Origin: Gammaproteobacteria bacterium
Lineage (GTDB): Bacteria > Pseudomonadota > Gammaproteobacteria > Pseudomonadales > Azotimanducaceae
DNA: 64,000 bases
NCBI GenBank assembly: GCA_026709365.1
Contig: JAPOTD010000055.1
Span: 78,862 to 142,861 of the forward strand
Direction of reading: 5' to 3'
The notes under the pieces are model-generated. The model was not told the DNA's origin. It made no database searches and was given only the letters and a program-made list of their open reading frames with translations. Positions 17,701 to 26,388 of the stretch are shown piece after piece. Made by a program: the position numbers and the translations under genes. Within the stretch, counting starts at the first letter, position 1; every line of letters begins with the position of its first letter.

Positions 17701-17958
17701 TCAGGAAATGTGGTCGCCGCCGTCTCCGACGACAACAGCCAGTTCGCCGGTGCCCGCAGCGCTGACCGCCCCAACCTGGCCCTCAACGGCCGCCAGCCGC
17801 TCGCGGATCACGGCTTGGCCTTCCTGGAGGCGGTCAATGCGGTCGTTCACCCGATTGTTTTGCAACGCGGCCTGACCGAAAAGGGTCACGCCCACAGCGA
17901 CAATAGCCCAGAATTCAGGGTTCAGTCGGCGAGTTCGAATCGTTGATTGGTCAGCCAT
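17701..17958 (-). CDS. Small membrane-anchored coiled-coil protein
   Basis: An 85-aa protein from ATG 17958. A basic N-terminus (STIRTRRLN) precedes one hydrophobic segment, FWAIVAVGVTLFGQAAL (about 16-32). A heptad-like region follows (NDRIDRLQEGQAVIRERLAAVEGQV, about 38-62). This looks like a single-pass inner membrane protein that oligomerises through its coiled coil. The stop sits 20 bases upstream of the ligase start, so it probably belongs to that operon. The family is not recognised. Confidence 0.6.
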   Translation of the reverse strand: MADQSTIRTRRLNPEFWAIVAVGVTLFGQAALQNNRVNDRIDRLQEGQAVIRERLAAVEGQVGAVSAAGTGELAVVVGDGGDHIS

Positions 17959-17979
17959 GCATCGATATTACTTCTCTGA

Positions 17980-18246
17980 TCAGAGTTCTGCACAGGAAGT
18001 TGGCCCAACATTGCCGTTGCCGGCGCACACCAGCACCGGTATGCCGGAACTCTCGTTCTGAAGTAAGCGCTTACCCACCGTCCAGCCCTTCTCGATCATG
18101 CAGTCGAGCCAGGTTCGGGTGTCCCGGTCGCGAATCCTGATCTTGGTGCTGCCGTTGGGTATCGGCCCGGGTCCGCGGGCGCCCATCGGGCAGTTGTCGT
18201 CCAGCCACGCCCGCGTCTCGGCCCTGAACTCATCCAACTCCGCCAT
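17980..18246 (-). pseudogene. Truncated acyl-CoA dehydrogenase N-terminus
   Basis: The frame from ATG 18246 begins MAELDEFRAETRAWLDDNCP and runs to CMIEKGWTV, the start of an acyl-CoA dehydrogenase N-terminal helical domain. Homology ends there: the remaining residues (GKRLLQNESSGIPVLVCAG onward) are unrelated, and about 300 residues with the FAD site and catalytic Glu are missing. It overlaps the end of the permease by 17 bases. It is a deletion remnant, not a working enzyme. Confidence 0.75.
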
Positions 18247-19588
18247 GCTCCTCCCCTTGCTGCCGACCGTCTTGGAAACCCCGCCGGGCAGGTTTTTTTG
18301 CACGATTGCTCAGCCAATGGAAAGCGGCTCCGGCGAGGATCAAGGCCAAGCTCAACCCCGCCTCCTGGGGACGCTCCGCCAAGATGTAGAACAGGGTCCA
18401 GCCGGTGATGCCGAGGTAGGCCAGGGGCGGCAGCGGATAGCCGGTGATCCGGTACGGCCGCGCCAACCCCGGACGGCGCCAGCGCAGCACGAAGACGCCG
18501 GCCACCGTGATGAACGTGGACAGCCCCAAGGCGAAGCCGGCGAACACCAGGATGGACTCGAATGAAGCGGTCCAGATGAACGCCAAGGCCATCAACGACT
18601 GAGTGGCAATCGCCACCGTCGGCAGGCCGTCGCGATTGGTGCGGGCCAGTGCGCGGAAAGCCGGAAAGTCCTCCCCGATGACCTGCATCACCCGGGGGCC
18701 GGCCAAAGTCAAGGCGCTGACGGTGGAGATCAGCAGGGCTGCCAGCACCAGGCCCATCATCTTCCCGCCAACCCCGCCGAAAGCCTCCTCGGCGACGATG
18801 GCGCCGATCTCCAGCTGCCCCGCCATCGCGTCGATGGGCGCGGCGTGGAGAAAGGTGAAGTTGAGCAGCAGGTACAAGCCGGCGACCAAAGCCGTCCCCA
18901 GCGCCAAGGCGCGCGGCAGGTTGCGTTGCGGATCGGCCACTTCGCTGGTGAGGTAGGTGGCGGCGTTCCAGCCCGTGTAGGCGTAGTTGACGTAGATCAA
19001 GGCCACGGCGAAGGCGCTGCCGAGCAGCAGGCCGCCATCGCCGGGGACCGGCGTGAAGACAATCGGCTGTCCGCCATCGACCGCCACCCAGACCGCAGCG
19101 CAGAAGCCTAGGATCAGCGCCACCTTCAAGCCGGTGAACCAACGCTGCACGCCGCCGCTGCCGCGCCTGGTGCTCATGTGGGCGGCGGTCAGGCCGATGA
19201 CGAGGACCGTGGCGCTCGCTTCCGGCGGGGCCATTGGCAACGCTGAGCCGAGATAGGCACCGAAGGTGATGGCGGCCAGCGCGGTGGGAGCGGCGAAGCC
19301 GATGGTCGCCGAAATCCAGCCGGCGACGAAGCCAACCGCCGGATGGTAGATCTCGCTTAGGAAATGGTACTCACCGCCGGAGCGGGGCAACGCTGCGCCG
19401 AGCTCCGCGTAGCAGAGTGCGCCGCACAGCGCGGCGAGGCCGCCCACGGCCCAGAGCATCAACAGCACGAAGCCGGATTGGATGTCGAGCAACTGGAAGC
19501 CAAGGCTGGTGAACACCCCGGTGCCGATCATGTTGGCCACCACCACGGCGGCGGCGGTGGCGGCGCTGAACTTCGACTGACGACCCAC
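18230..19588 (-). CDS. APC superfamily amino acid permease
   Basis: A 452-aa protein with about 12 hydrophobic segments. The N-terminus has the APC signature AAAVVVANMIGTGVFTSLGF (the IGxG substrate motif) and GALCYAELGAALPRSGGEYHF. LARTNRDGLPTVAIATQ and RPYRITGYPLPPLAYL are typical of the LAT/cationic amino acid branch. It imports or exchanges amino acids across the inner membrane; specificity is not readable. The hydrophilic tail is Lys/Arg/Gln-rich. Confidence 0.92.
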   Translation of the reverse strand: MGRQSKFSAATAAAVVVANMIGTGVFTSLGFQLLDIQSGFVLLMLWAVGGLAALCGALCYAELGAALPRSGGEYHFLSEIYHPAVGFVAGWISATIGFAAPTALAAITFGAYLGSALPMAPPEASATVLVIGLTAAHMSTRRGSGGVQRWFTGLKVALILGFCAAVWVAVDGGQPIVFTPVPGDGGLLLGSAFAVALIYVNYAYTGWNAATYLTSEVADPQRNLPRALALGTALVAGLYLLLNFTFLHAAPIDAMAGQLEIGAIVAEEAFGGVGGKMMGLVLAALLISTVSALTLAGPRVMQVIGEDFPAFRALARTNRDGLPTVAIATQSLMALAFIWTASFESILVFAGFALGLSTFITVAGVFVLRWRRPGLARPYRITGYPLPPLAYLGITGWTLFYILAERPQEAGLSLALILAGAAFHWLSNRAKKPARRGFQDGRQQGEEHGGVG

Positions 19589-19772
19589 CCATCGAGTATC
19601 CTTGATTTCGACTGGCGAAGGTATCCTTCCTGACGTTTTGTAAGGCGCTTGGAATGCCGTAAGCTGAGTCCGCAGACTGAGGGGTTGGGCATTGATGCGC
19701 AGTTAATCCGCTGCGCAGCAGCCGTCTTTTGAATGGGTGGCAAACACAGCAGCGAACGAGGAAGGAAGTGCA

Positions 19773-20204
19773 ATGGCCCAGCCATCGAAAACAAGCCCCG
19801 CGACGATCATTCCCACCCTTCGATATCGGGATGCCGCCGGCGCGACTGACTGGCTGTGCAAGGCGTTCGGCTTTGAGCGCCATCTGGTGGTGCCGGGGGA
19901 GGGCGGGACCATCGCCCATGCCCAACTGGTGCGCGGCAACGGGATGATCATGCTGGGCTCAGCGGGCGAGGATGAGTTCGGGCGGCATCAGCAGCCGCTG
20001 GAGAGGCCTGATGCGCCCGTCTCGCAAAGCCCCTATGTCATTGTCGCGGATGTGGATGCGCATCACGCGACGGCGGTGGCGGCAGGCGCCCAAGTGGTGA
20101 TGGCGCCCAAGGACGAGGACTACGGCGGCAGGGGCTATTCCTGCCGGGACATGGAAGGCAACCTCTGGAACTTCGGCAGCTACGATCTATGGGATGAGGG
20201 ATAG
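19773..20204 (+). CDS. VOC (glyoxalase/PhnB-like) family protein
   Basis: A 143-aa protein from ATG 19773 with an excellent ribosome binding site (GAGGAAGGAAG). It shows the VOC fold pattern: IIPTLRYRDAAGATDWLCKAFGF, AHAQLVRGNGMIMLGS, and GGRGYSCRDMEGNLWNFGSY with the closing metal-side Glu. PhnB-like VOC proteins often bind small ligands and may lack enzymatic activity. It sits upstream of the symporter with a short gap. Confidence 0.88.
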   Translation: MAQPSKTSPATIIPTLRYRDAAGATDWLCKAFGFERHLVVPGEGGTIAHAQLVRGNGMIMLGSAGEDEFGRHQQPLERPDAPVSQSPYVIVADVDAHHATAVAAGAQVVMAPKDEDYGGRGYSCRDMEGNLWNFGSYDLWDEG

Positions 20205-20223
20205 GGCGCGGGCGGCAAGGCGC

Positions 20224-21678
20224 ATGGCCAAGCCACGGCAACCAACGCAGGCGCAAGCATTGGCGGCGGCTGAGCCGGCGGGCGGCGGTGCCGTCGCTAG
20301 GGCCGCATCCGCTCGGACGCGGGTTCCCGTGCTGCTGGCCTACGGCAACCTAGCCCTGCCGATCGCGTTCCTGGGCTACCCCTTGGGGCTGTTCCTGCAC
20401 CCCTACTACGCGACGGAGCTGGGCTTGGGCTTGGCCGCGATCAGCACCGTGCTGCTCATCACCCGCGCGTTCGACTTCGTCACCGATCCGCTCATCGGGT
20501 GGTTGAGCGACCGCACCAAGACCAGATTGGGCAGGAGACGGCCCTACATCATGCTGGGCGTGCCGATCACCATGCTTGGCGTTTGGAAGCTCTTCTTCCC
20601 CGAGCCCCCGGTGGACATCTGGTACATGCTGCTCTGGAACACCGTCATGTACTTCGGCTGGACGATGATCACGCTGCCTTGGGGGGCGTTGGGCGGCGAA
20701 CTCAGCGAAAACTACATGGATCGCGCCCGCATCATGAGCGTGCGCCAAGTGTTCACCATCGTCGGCCTGATCGGATCATCAGCGGTGATCTGGCTTAGCC
20801 AGCAATATCTGGGCAAGGAGAGGCCTGCGGATGTGCTGGACACCTTGGGCACCATTGTCCTGGTTTCCCTGCCGGTCTGCGTCCTGATCCTGGCCGTGAT
20901 CGTGCCGGAACGGCAACGGCGCGCTGCATCCGCCTTGCCTTCGCTCCCCCGGAGCCTGCGCAGCCTGCTCAAGGTGGGGCCCTTTCGCCGCATCATCTAC
21001 ATGGCGCTGGCGATCGTGGTCGGCGAGGCCGCCCGCCATGCGGTCGCCTTCTTCTTCATCCAGGACATCCTGGACGCAGGGGACAGGATCGGATTGGCCT
21101 ACACGGGCTACTTCCTCTTTGGGGTCTTGGCGATTCCAATGTGGCAACGGCTGGCCAAGCGGCATGGCAAGCACCGGGCCTTGGCCATCGCCATGATCAA
21201 CGGCTCGCTGACGTCGCTTGGCACCGTCGCGCTCGGCCCCGGAGACTTCACCATCTTCCTTGTGCTCTTTGTGGTCAAAGGACTCAGTTTCGGTGCGTTC
21301 GCCTACCTGCCGCTGGCCATGATCGCTGACGTCGTCGATGTGGACCGGGCCATGCACCGGCAGGAGCGGGCGGGTTTGTTCTTCGCCTTCCAGGCCGCGG
21401 TGGACAAAGTCGGCATGGCGGTTGGCTTGTTCCTTGCCCTGCAGCTGCTCAACCTAGCGGGCTACGACCCGCAAGGCGTTGAAACGACTGCCGTGGGCTG
21501 GATTGCGTTGCGCGTTGAGTACGCCGTGCTGCCCGGCCTGTTCTTTGCGTTGGCCACTGCGATCATCTGGAACTATCCGTTGACGCAGGCGCGTCACGAA
21601 GTGCTCGTTGCCCGGCTTGCAAGGCGGGAGGCGATCGCCGGAAACGCCCGCGCCAAGGCCGTTGGGGCGAGCCGTTGA
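20224..21678 (+). CDS. GPH family (MelB-like) sodium/proton:solute symporter
   Basis: A protein of about 484 aa from ATG 20224. The GPH signature is clear: TRAFDFVTDPLIGWLSDRTK followed by RLGRRRPYIMLG, with about 12 hydrophobic segments. FGAFAYLPLAMIADVVDVD is the second-half repeat signature. GPH transporters import sugars, glycosides or glucuronides with a cation. The upstream in-frame start (20194) would overlap the VOC stop. Both N- and C-terminal tails are basic and Ala-rich. Confidence 0.9.
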   Translation: MAKPRQPTQAQALAAAEPAGGGAVARAASARTRVPVLLAYGNLALPIAFLGYPLGLFLHPYYATELGLGLAAISTVLLITRAFDFVTDPLIGWLSDRTKTRLGRRRPYIMLGVPITMLGVWKLFFPEPPVDIWYMLLWNTVMYFGWTMITLPWGALGGELSENYMDRARIMSVRQVFTIVGLIGSSAVIWLSQQYLGKERPADVLDTLGTIVLVSLPVCVLILAVIVPERQRRAASALPSLPRSLRSLLKVGPFRRIIYMALAIVVGEAARHAVAFFFIQDILDAGDRIGLAYTGYFLFGVLAIPMWQRLAKRHGKHRALAIAMINGSLTSLGTVALGPGDFTIFLVLFVVKGLSFGAFAYLPLAMIADVVDVDRAMHRQERAGLFFAFQAAVDKVGMAVGLFLALQLLNLAGYDPQGVETTAVGWIALRVEYAVLPGLFFALATAIIWNYPLTQARHEVLVARLARREAIAGNARAKAVGASR

Positions 21679-21807
21679 GGGCGTTTCGGTCGAGTGCGCT
21701 GGCCACGCCATTGAATCGGGCCGCAAGCGCGACGTGTTTGATGGGTGACTTCAGCACTGGCGCCGACGGGATGGGCGATGGCGCAAAGGTTTCGCCTTTA
21801 GCCTTCA

Positions 21808-22188
21808 TCAAGCAGCCAACGTTCGCACAGCGTAGCACTTGATCCGCTCATCGGCCGTGATCAGGGCCAAATCCTCGGCTTGAGCTTGAGCGATCAGCAT
21901 TCGGTCGAACGGATCTCGGTGAATCAGCGGCAGGACGCCCGCTTGTTCAGCATGGCGGAAGGTAATAGGCAGGAAAGCGAAGCCCTCCTTAGCAACTCGC
22001 GCTTCCAAATTGTCCGGGGCGCGCAGCTTGCCCAACGCTCGCTTTATGGCGATTTCCCAGCCGCTGGCCGCGCTGACCCAAACCTCATTGCTTGGGCGGG
22101 CGATGACTTGGCGGGCGGATGCGCCCAGTCTGGGATCATCCATGAGCCACCAAAGCAACACATGGGTGTCTATCAGATAAGACGCCAC
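21808..22188 (-). CDS. vapC: PIN-domain toxin of a type II TA pair
   Basis: A 126-aa protein from GTG 22188 with AGGAAA just upstream. PIN acidic residues: YLIDTHVLLWWLMD (Asp), SGWEIAIKRALGKL (Glu), DPFDRMLIAQAQ (Asp) and LITADERI (Asp). Expected to be an RNase. Its antitoxin is the Phd-like gene at 22300-22554, 111 bases upstream. That gap is longer than usual for such pairs and shows no extra gene. Confidence 0.88.
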   Translation of the reverse strand: MASYLIDTHVLLWWLMDDPRLGASARQVIARPSNEVWVSAASGWEIAIKRALGKLRAPDNLEARVAKEGFAFLPITFRHAEQAGVLPLIHRDPFDRMLIAQAQAEDLALITADERIKCYAVRTLAA

Positions 22189-22299
22189 TATTTTTCCTGG
22201 CAGCAGATGTTGTGGATAAAGGCTTTCAGATGAATCAACGGCCTTGCGGCCTGTCGCGCCCAGCGACCGTCTGGCTTTTTGATCCAGGGCGCCGCTTCG

Positions 22300-22554
22300 T
22301 TAGTCGTGTTCAGCCGGGGCGATTGGCGAATCGTGGAATGAGTCGATGATGTCTTGATCAGCTTCATCGAAGTCCTCGGCGATCCATATCTCGCCCTTCA
22401 ACGCTCCGGGTTTCCGGTCGGTTGGACGCTTGGCAAAAGGCTCCAGCCGCAAGTAGGGCTCTCCAGCTTTGGCAATAACAACTTCCTCGCCTTCCCAAGC
22501 CAATCGTCCCAATCGGGAAAGCTGCGACTTCGCCTCGTGCATGTTGACCTGCAT
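22300..22554 (-). CDS. Phd/YefM-like antitoxin
   Basis: An 84-aa protein from ATG 22554 (MQVNMHEAKSQLSRLGRLAW). The N-terminus matches the Phd/YefM DNA-binding fold (VNMHEAKSQLSRL, EEVVIAKAGEPYLRLEP). The acidic C-terminal half (EDFDEADQDIIDSFHDSP) would bind the PIN toxin. A perfect 16-bp palindrome lies 18 bases upstream of the start and is the likely autoregulatory site. Confidence 0.85.
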   Translation of the reverse strand: MQVNMHEAKSQLSRLGRLAWEGEEVVIAKAGEPYLRLEPFAKRPTDRKPGALKGEIWIAEDFDEADQDIIDSFHDSPIAPAEHD

Positions 22555-22572
22555 CAGGTGATGCTCCTAGCT

Positions 22573-22588
22573 AATCTTAGCTAAGATT
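22573..22588. promoter_or_regulatory. 16-bp perfect palindrome, likely antitoxin operator
   Basis: AATCTTAGCTAAGATT is its own reverse complement and lies just upstream of the Phd-like antitoxin start. Phd/YefM antitoxins bind short palindromes in their own promoters. It is the only strongly AT-rich patch in this high-GC neighbourhood. Confidence 0.6.
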
Positions 22589-22657
22589 GATGATCCGCTT
22601 AGGTTTTGTCAACAGCCAAGAAAGCACTTCCTTCGGTGTCCAAAGGCCCGTCGCGAC

Positions 22658-23623
22658 TCACCATTCCAGCACCACCTTGCCGAAGGTTTGGTTGCTGGCC
22701 ACGAGGTCGTGGGCCTTCTGGGCATCCGCCATGGGCATCACGGCTTCGATGACCGGCTTGACGGCGCCGCTTTCGAGCTTCGGCCAGAGGTGGATTTCGA
22801 GGCCGTCCATCACCGCCGCCTTGGCGGCGATGCTGCGGGCGCGCAAGGTCGAGCCGATCAGGCGCAGGCGCTTCATCAGCACGGTCGCGAGCGGAATTTC
22901 GGCCTTGATGCCGCCCATCAGGCCGATCAGCACCAAGCGCCCGTCGGTGCGCAGGCTGGCCAGGTTGTCAGCCAAATAGCTGGCGCCGACGGGATCGAGG
23001 ATCACGTCGAAGCCCTCGCCGCCGGTCCATTCGGCGACCTGTTCGGCAAAGCTGCCCTGGTGGCGGTCGGCGCCGCCGCTGGCGCCGAGTTCCAGGCAGC
23101 GCTTCAGCTTGGCGTCGCTGCCGACCGTGACGAATGCGGGGTTTCGGCTCTCGCGGCAGAGCTGGATGGCGGCCGTGCCCACGCCGCTGGCCCCCGCATG
23201 CAGCAGCACCCGCTCGTTGGTGACGAGACCCGCCTCCTGGTAGAGGTTGAGGTAGGCGGTGGCGAACACCTCCGGCACCGCGGCGGCTTCGCGCAGGGAC
23301 AGGCCCTGGGGCACCCGCAGCACCTGGCCGGCGGGCGCCGCCACCGTTTCGGCATAGCCGCCGCCAGCCAGCAGGGCGCAGACTTGATCGCCGGGCTTGA
23401 CCCGCTGCACCCCCTCGCCTACTTTCACGACTTCGCCGGCGCACTCCAAGCCGAGGATCGGGCTGGCGCCGGGCGGCGGCGGATAGCCCCCGGCCGCCTG
23501 CACGAGGTCGGCGCGGTTGACGGCGCTGGCGGCCACGGCGATCTTCACTTGGCCGACGCCTACCTCCGGTGCCGGGGCTTCGCCCACCGTCAGCCGGCCG
23601 TTCTCCACAAAGACTGCCTTCAT
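22658..23623 (-). CDS. NAD(P)H quinone oxidoreductase, PIG3-like zinc-independent MDR
   Basis: A 321-aa protein from ATG 23623 (MKAVFVENGRLTVGEAPAPE). It has MDR features: VNRADLVQAAGGYPPPPGAS, LGLECAGEVVKVGEGV, GDQVCALLAGGGYAETV and the Rossmann segment LLHAGASGVGTAAIQLC. The catalytic-zinc Cys/His set of alcohol dehydrogenases is absent. PIG3-type enzymes reduce quinones with NADPH. It lies 30 bases downstream of hisF in the same direction. Confidence 0.92.
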   Translation of the reverse strand: MKAVFVENGRLTVGEAPAPEVGVGQVKIAVAASAVNRADLVQAAGGYPPPPGASPILGLECAGEVVKVGEGVQRVKPGDQVCALLAGGGYAETVAAPAGQVLRVPQGLSLREAAAVPEVFATAYLNLYQEAGLVTNERVLLHAGASGVGTAAIQLCRESRNPAFVTVGSDAKLKRCLELGASGGADRHQGSFAEQVAEWTGGEGFDVILDPVGASYLADNLASLRTDGRLVLIGLMGGIKAEIPLATVLMKRLRLIGSTLRARSIAAKAAVMDGLEIHLWPKLESGAVKPVIEAVMPMADAQKAHDLVASNQTFGKVVLEW

Positions 23624-23653
23624 GGGCTTTGCTCCTTCAAGTCGGCGATGCGG

Positions 23654-24433
23654 TTACCAGGACATGCGCATCTTGACGCCTTCGCCATGCAGCCAGCGCT
23701 TCAGTTCGCTGACCCGGTATTCGCCGTAGTGGACCATGGACGCCACCAAGGCGGCGTCCGCCCGGCCCGTGGTGAGGGCCTGCTTGAGATGCTCCGGCTT
23801 GCCCGCGCCGCCGGAGGCGATCACGGGAATGCGCACCGCTTCGGCGATCATCGCCGTGAGCTTGAGCTCGTAGCCGTCCCGAGTGCCGTCGGCATCGATG
23901 GCGTTGACCACCAGCTCGCCGGCGCCGAGCTGCTCTCCTTGAAGCGCCCAGGCCAGGCCGTCGATGCCCATGGGGGTGCGTCCGCCGTTGATGACGATCT
24001 CGTATCCGGAAGGGCAGTTGCTGCTGTGCGGCACTTGGCGGATGTCCATGGACAGCACCACGTTCTGGCTGCCGATGGCTTCGGCGCACTCGCTGACCAG
24101 GGCCGGGCGGGCCACCGCCGCCGAGTTGACGTTGATCTTCTCCGCGCCGGCCAAGCGCAGGTCGGTGGCATCCGCCACCGAGCGCACGCCGCCGCCCACC
24201 GACAGCGGGATGAACACCTCCTTGGCGACGGCCTCCACCACGTCGAGCATGATGGCGCGCTTGTCGCTGGAGGCGGTGATGTCGTAGAAGACCAGTTCGT
24301 CAAGGCCGTCCGCGTAGTACTCCCGGGCCTTCTCCACCGGGTCGCCGATGTCCTTGGTGTTGACGAAGCGCACGCTCTTGGCCAGCTTGCCGTCGCGCAC
24401 GTCAAGGCAGGCGATCAGCCGCTTGCTCAGCAT
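23654..24433 (-). CDS. hisF: Imidazole glycerol phosphate synthase cyclase subunit
   Basis: A 259-aa TIM barrel from ATG 24433. Catalytic Asp residues sit in [11 protein letters not shown] and [14 protein letters not shown], with phosphate loops SVGGGVRS and [11 protein letters not shown]. HisF makes IGP and AICAR from PRFAR using ammonia from HisH. The sequence style ([27 protein letters not shown]) resembles a HisF clade I associate with deltaproteobacteria rather than E. coli-type HisF. Only hisH is adjacent; the rest of the his operon is not in the window. Confidence 0.95.
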   Translation of the reverse strand: MLSKRLIACLDVRDGKLAKSVRFVNTKDIGDPVEKAREYYADGLDELVFYDITASSDKRAIMLDVVEAVAKEVFIPLSVGGGVRSVADATDLRLAGAEKINVNSAAVARPALVSECAEAIGSQNVVLSMDIRQVPHSSNCPSGYEIVINGGRTPMGIDGLAWALQGEQLGAGELVVNAIDADGTRDGYELKLTAMIAEAVRIPVIASGGAGKPEHLKQALTTGRADAALVASMVHYGEYRVSELKRWLHGEGVKMRMSW

Positions 24434-25074
24434 TGGCCATCCCAGCGGGTGAAGCGGTCGAGCAGGCGCAAGCCCACGCGGCCGCTCTTCTCCGGGTGGA
24501 ACTGAACGCCGAAGTAGTTGCCTCTGCCCACGGCGGCGGCGAAGTCGTCCTCGTAGGTGGTGCGGGCGTACACGCAGGCTTGATCCTCCGGAGCCGGGTA
24601 GTAGGCGTGGACGAAGTAGAACTCGTCGCCCGGCTCAATGCCGTCGAGCAACGGGTGGGGCCGCACCGGGCGCACTTCATTCCAGCCCATGTGCGGGATC
24701 TTCAATTCCGGGCGGTCCAGCCGAAAGCGGTGCGTCTCGCCGGGGATCAGCCCCAGGGTTTCGGTGTCGCTCTCCTCGGAATGCCGCAGGGAGATTTGCA
24801 AGCCCAGGCAGATGCCCAGCACCGGCTTGCCGTCATCGACGGCACTGCGCAGCGCGTCGGCCAGCCCGTTGCGGCGCAGGCTGGCCATGGCGCTGCCCGC
24901 CGCCCCGACGCCGGGAAAGATGATGCGGGAAGCCGCTCTCACCCGGGCCGGATCGTTGCTGATGAGGGCGCGGGCGCCAACCTCCGCGCAGGCTCGCTGC
25001 ACGCTGCGCAGATTGCCGGCGTCGTAGTCGATGATGACGATGGGATCGGCCAAGGCGGCGGGCGTCCATGACAA
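24427..25074 (-). CDS. hisH: Imidazole glycerol phosphate synthase glutamine amidotransferase subunit
   Basis: A 215-aa class I glutamine amidotransferase. Triad: Cys in GICLGLQ, and His and Glu in [17 protein letters not shown] and FVHAYYP are HisH-specific. It supplies ammonia to HisF. The reading frame overlaps hisF by 7 bases, consistent with a 1:1 complex. The N-terminus ([20 protein letters not shown]) carries about 10 extra residues, so the start may be slightly downstream. Confidence 0.95.
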   Translation of the reverse strand: MSWTPAALADPIVIIDYDAGNLRSVQRACAEVGARALISNDPARVRAASRIIFPGVGAAGSAMASLRRNGLADALRSAVDDGKPVLGICLGLQISLRHSEESDTETLGLIPGETHRFRLDRPELKIPHMGWNEVRPVRPHPLLDGIEPGDEFYFVHAYYPAPEDQACVYARTTYEDDFAAAVGRGNYFGVQFHPEKSGRVGLRLLDRFTRWDGQC

Positions 25075-25296
25075 TTCGCAGGGCGGCGGATACCATCACA
25101 GATTCGGGCACGAATTCAAGCGCCAATTCAGTTTTTCAGGAGCCTTCAGCTTGCCCCAGAACGGCACACCCTCGATCCGGGACGCAACGCCCGTTCCAAG
25201 CGAGACCCCGGAGCGGGGGCGTCCCGCCGTCGATTGGGGCGTTGGCATGCGCTTTCCGCCACGGGGTTGGGAGGTTGTGCCACGGGAGCGGGAGCC

Positions 25297-26301
25297 ATGA
25301 GCCGCGCCCTGTTGCTGGTCAATCTCGGCACGCCCCGGTCCCCTTCGGTTCGGGACGTGCGCCGCTATCTCAACGAATTTCTCATGGACCCCCATGTGCT
25401 GAACCTGCCCTGGCCCGCGCGGCGGCTGCTCGTCAGCGCCTTCATCCTGCCGTTTCGGCCCCGTCGAAGCGCTGCTGCCTACGCTTCGATTTGGGGCGAG
25501 GACGGTGCCGCCCAAGGGTCGCCCCTGCTGCGGCACACCGAGGCCTTGGGCACAGCGCTTGGCGAGCGCATTGATGGGCCCTGCGCGGTGGCCATGCGCT
25601 ACGGCGAACCGAGCATCGCCGGGGCCGTGCAACGGCTCGCGGCCAGCGGCTGCGCGGAGCTGCTGCTGGCGCCGCTTTTCCCGCAGCATGCCGACTCCAC
25701 GCGGACCACAGCCATCGAAGCGGTGCGCAGGCACTTGCCCGCCCACGTGAAGCTGGAGGTGCTGCCGCCGTTCTATGATCGGCGGGACTACATCGACTGT
25801 CAGGCGAACCTGATCGAGCGCCATCTGCCCCCAGATTGGGACCACCTGCTGCTGAGCTACCACGGGCTGCCCGAGCGGCACATCACCCAAGCCGACCCGA
25901 CCGGCGCCCACTGCCTGGCCAAGCCCGACTGCTGCGAGCAGGCCTCGGCGGCCCACGCCACCTGCTACCGCCATCAATGCTATGCCACCGCACGGGCGCT
26001 GACCGCCCGGCTGGGCCTAGATGCGGAACGGGCGACGGTGAGCTTTCAGTCAAGGCTGGGCCGCCTGCCTTGGCTGACGCCCTACACGGACGAGGTGCTG
26101 GCCGAACTGGCCGGGCGCGGCGTTCGCCGCTTGGCCGTGTACTGCCCCTCCTTCGTGGCCGACAACTTGGAGACCCTTGAGGAGATCGGCATTCAAGGCC
26201 GCGATGCGTTCGTGCAGGCCGGCGGCCAGAGCTTGACGCTCATTCCCTGCCTGAACGCGTCCCCGGACTGGGTGAAGGCGCTGGCGCGGTGGGTCGGTTA
26301 G
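25297..26301 (+). CDS. hemH: Ferrochelatase
   Basis: A 334-aa protein from ATG 25297 (MSRALLLVNLGTPRSPSVRD), preceded by GGGAG. Catalytic His in LLSYHGLPERH and the Glu of the VADNLETLEEIG stretch are present. It inserts Fe2+ into protoporphyrin IX, the last step of heme b synthesis. A Cys-rich segment (CLAKPDCCEQ with later CYRHQC) has the spacing of iron-sulfur-type or structural Cys found in some proteobacterial ferrochelatases; cluster binding is not proven. It is convergent with the LysR gene. Confidence 0.95.
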   Translation: MSRALLLVNLGTPRSPSVRDVRRYLNEFLMDPHVLNLPWPARRLLVSAFILPFRPRRSAAAYASIWGEDGAAQGSPLLRHTEALGTALGERIDGPCAVAMRYGEPSIAGAVQRLAASGCAELLLAPLFPQHADSTRTTAIEAVRRHLPAHVKLEVLPPFYDRRDYIDCQANLIERHLPPDWDHLLLSYHGLPERHITQADPTGAHCLAKPDCCEQASAAHATCYRHQCYATARALTARLGLDAERATVSFQSRLGRLPWLTPYTDEVLAELAGRGVRRLAVYCPSFVADNLETLEEIGIQGRDAFVQAGGQSLTLIPCLNASPDWVKALARWVG

Positions 26302-26388
26302 CGCCATTGGCGGGCGCGCGCTCGCTCTGCCGCAAACTTGTTGAGCTGAAACGAGGCGCCGACGCCTGAGCCAAGGGATCGGGCTGCG

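Noticed and set aside
18285..18300. The T-run near 18290 as a terminator
   Set aside because: It lies inside the permease coding sequence, and no stable hairpin precedes it in the right orientation.
22688..24505. A 605-codon open frame on the plus strand
   Set aside because: It lies antisense to the quinone oxidoreductase and hisF, which have full motifs; it shows no homology and is a GC-rich shadow.
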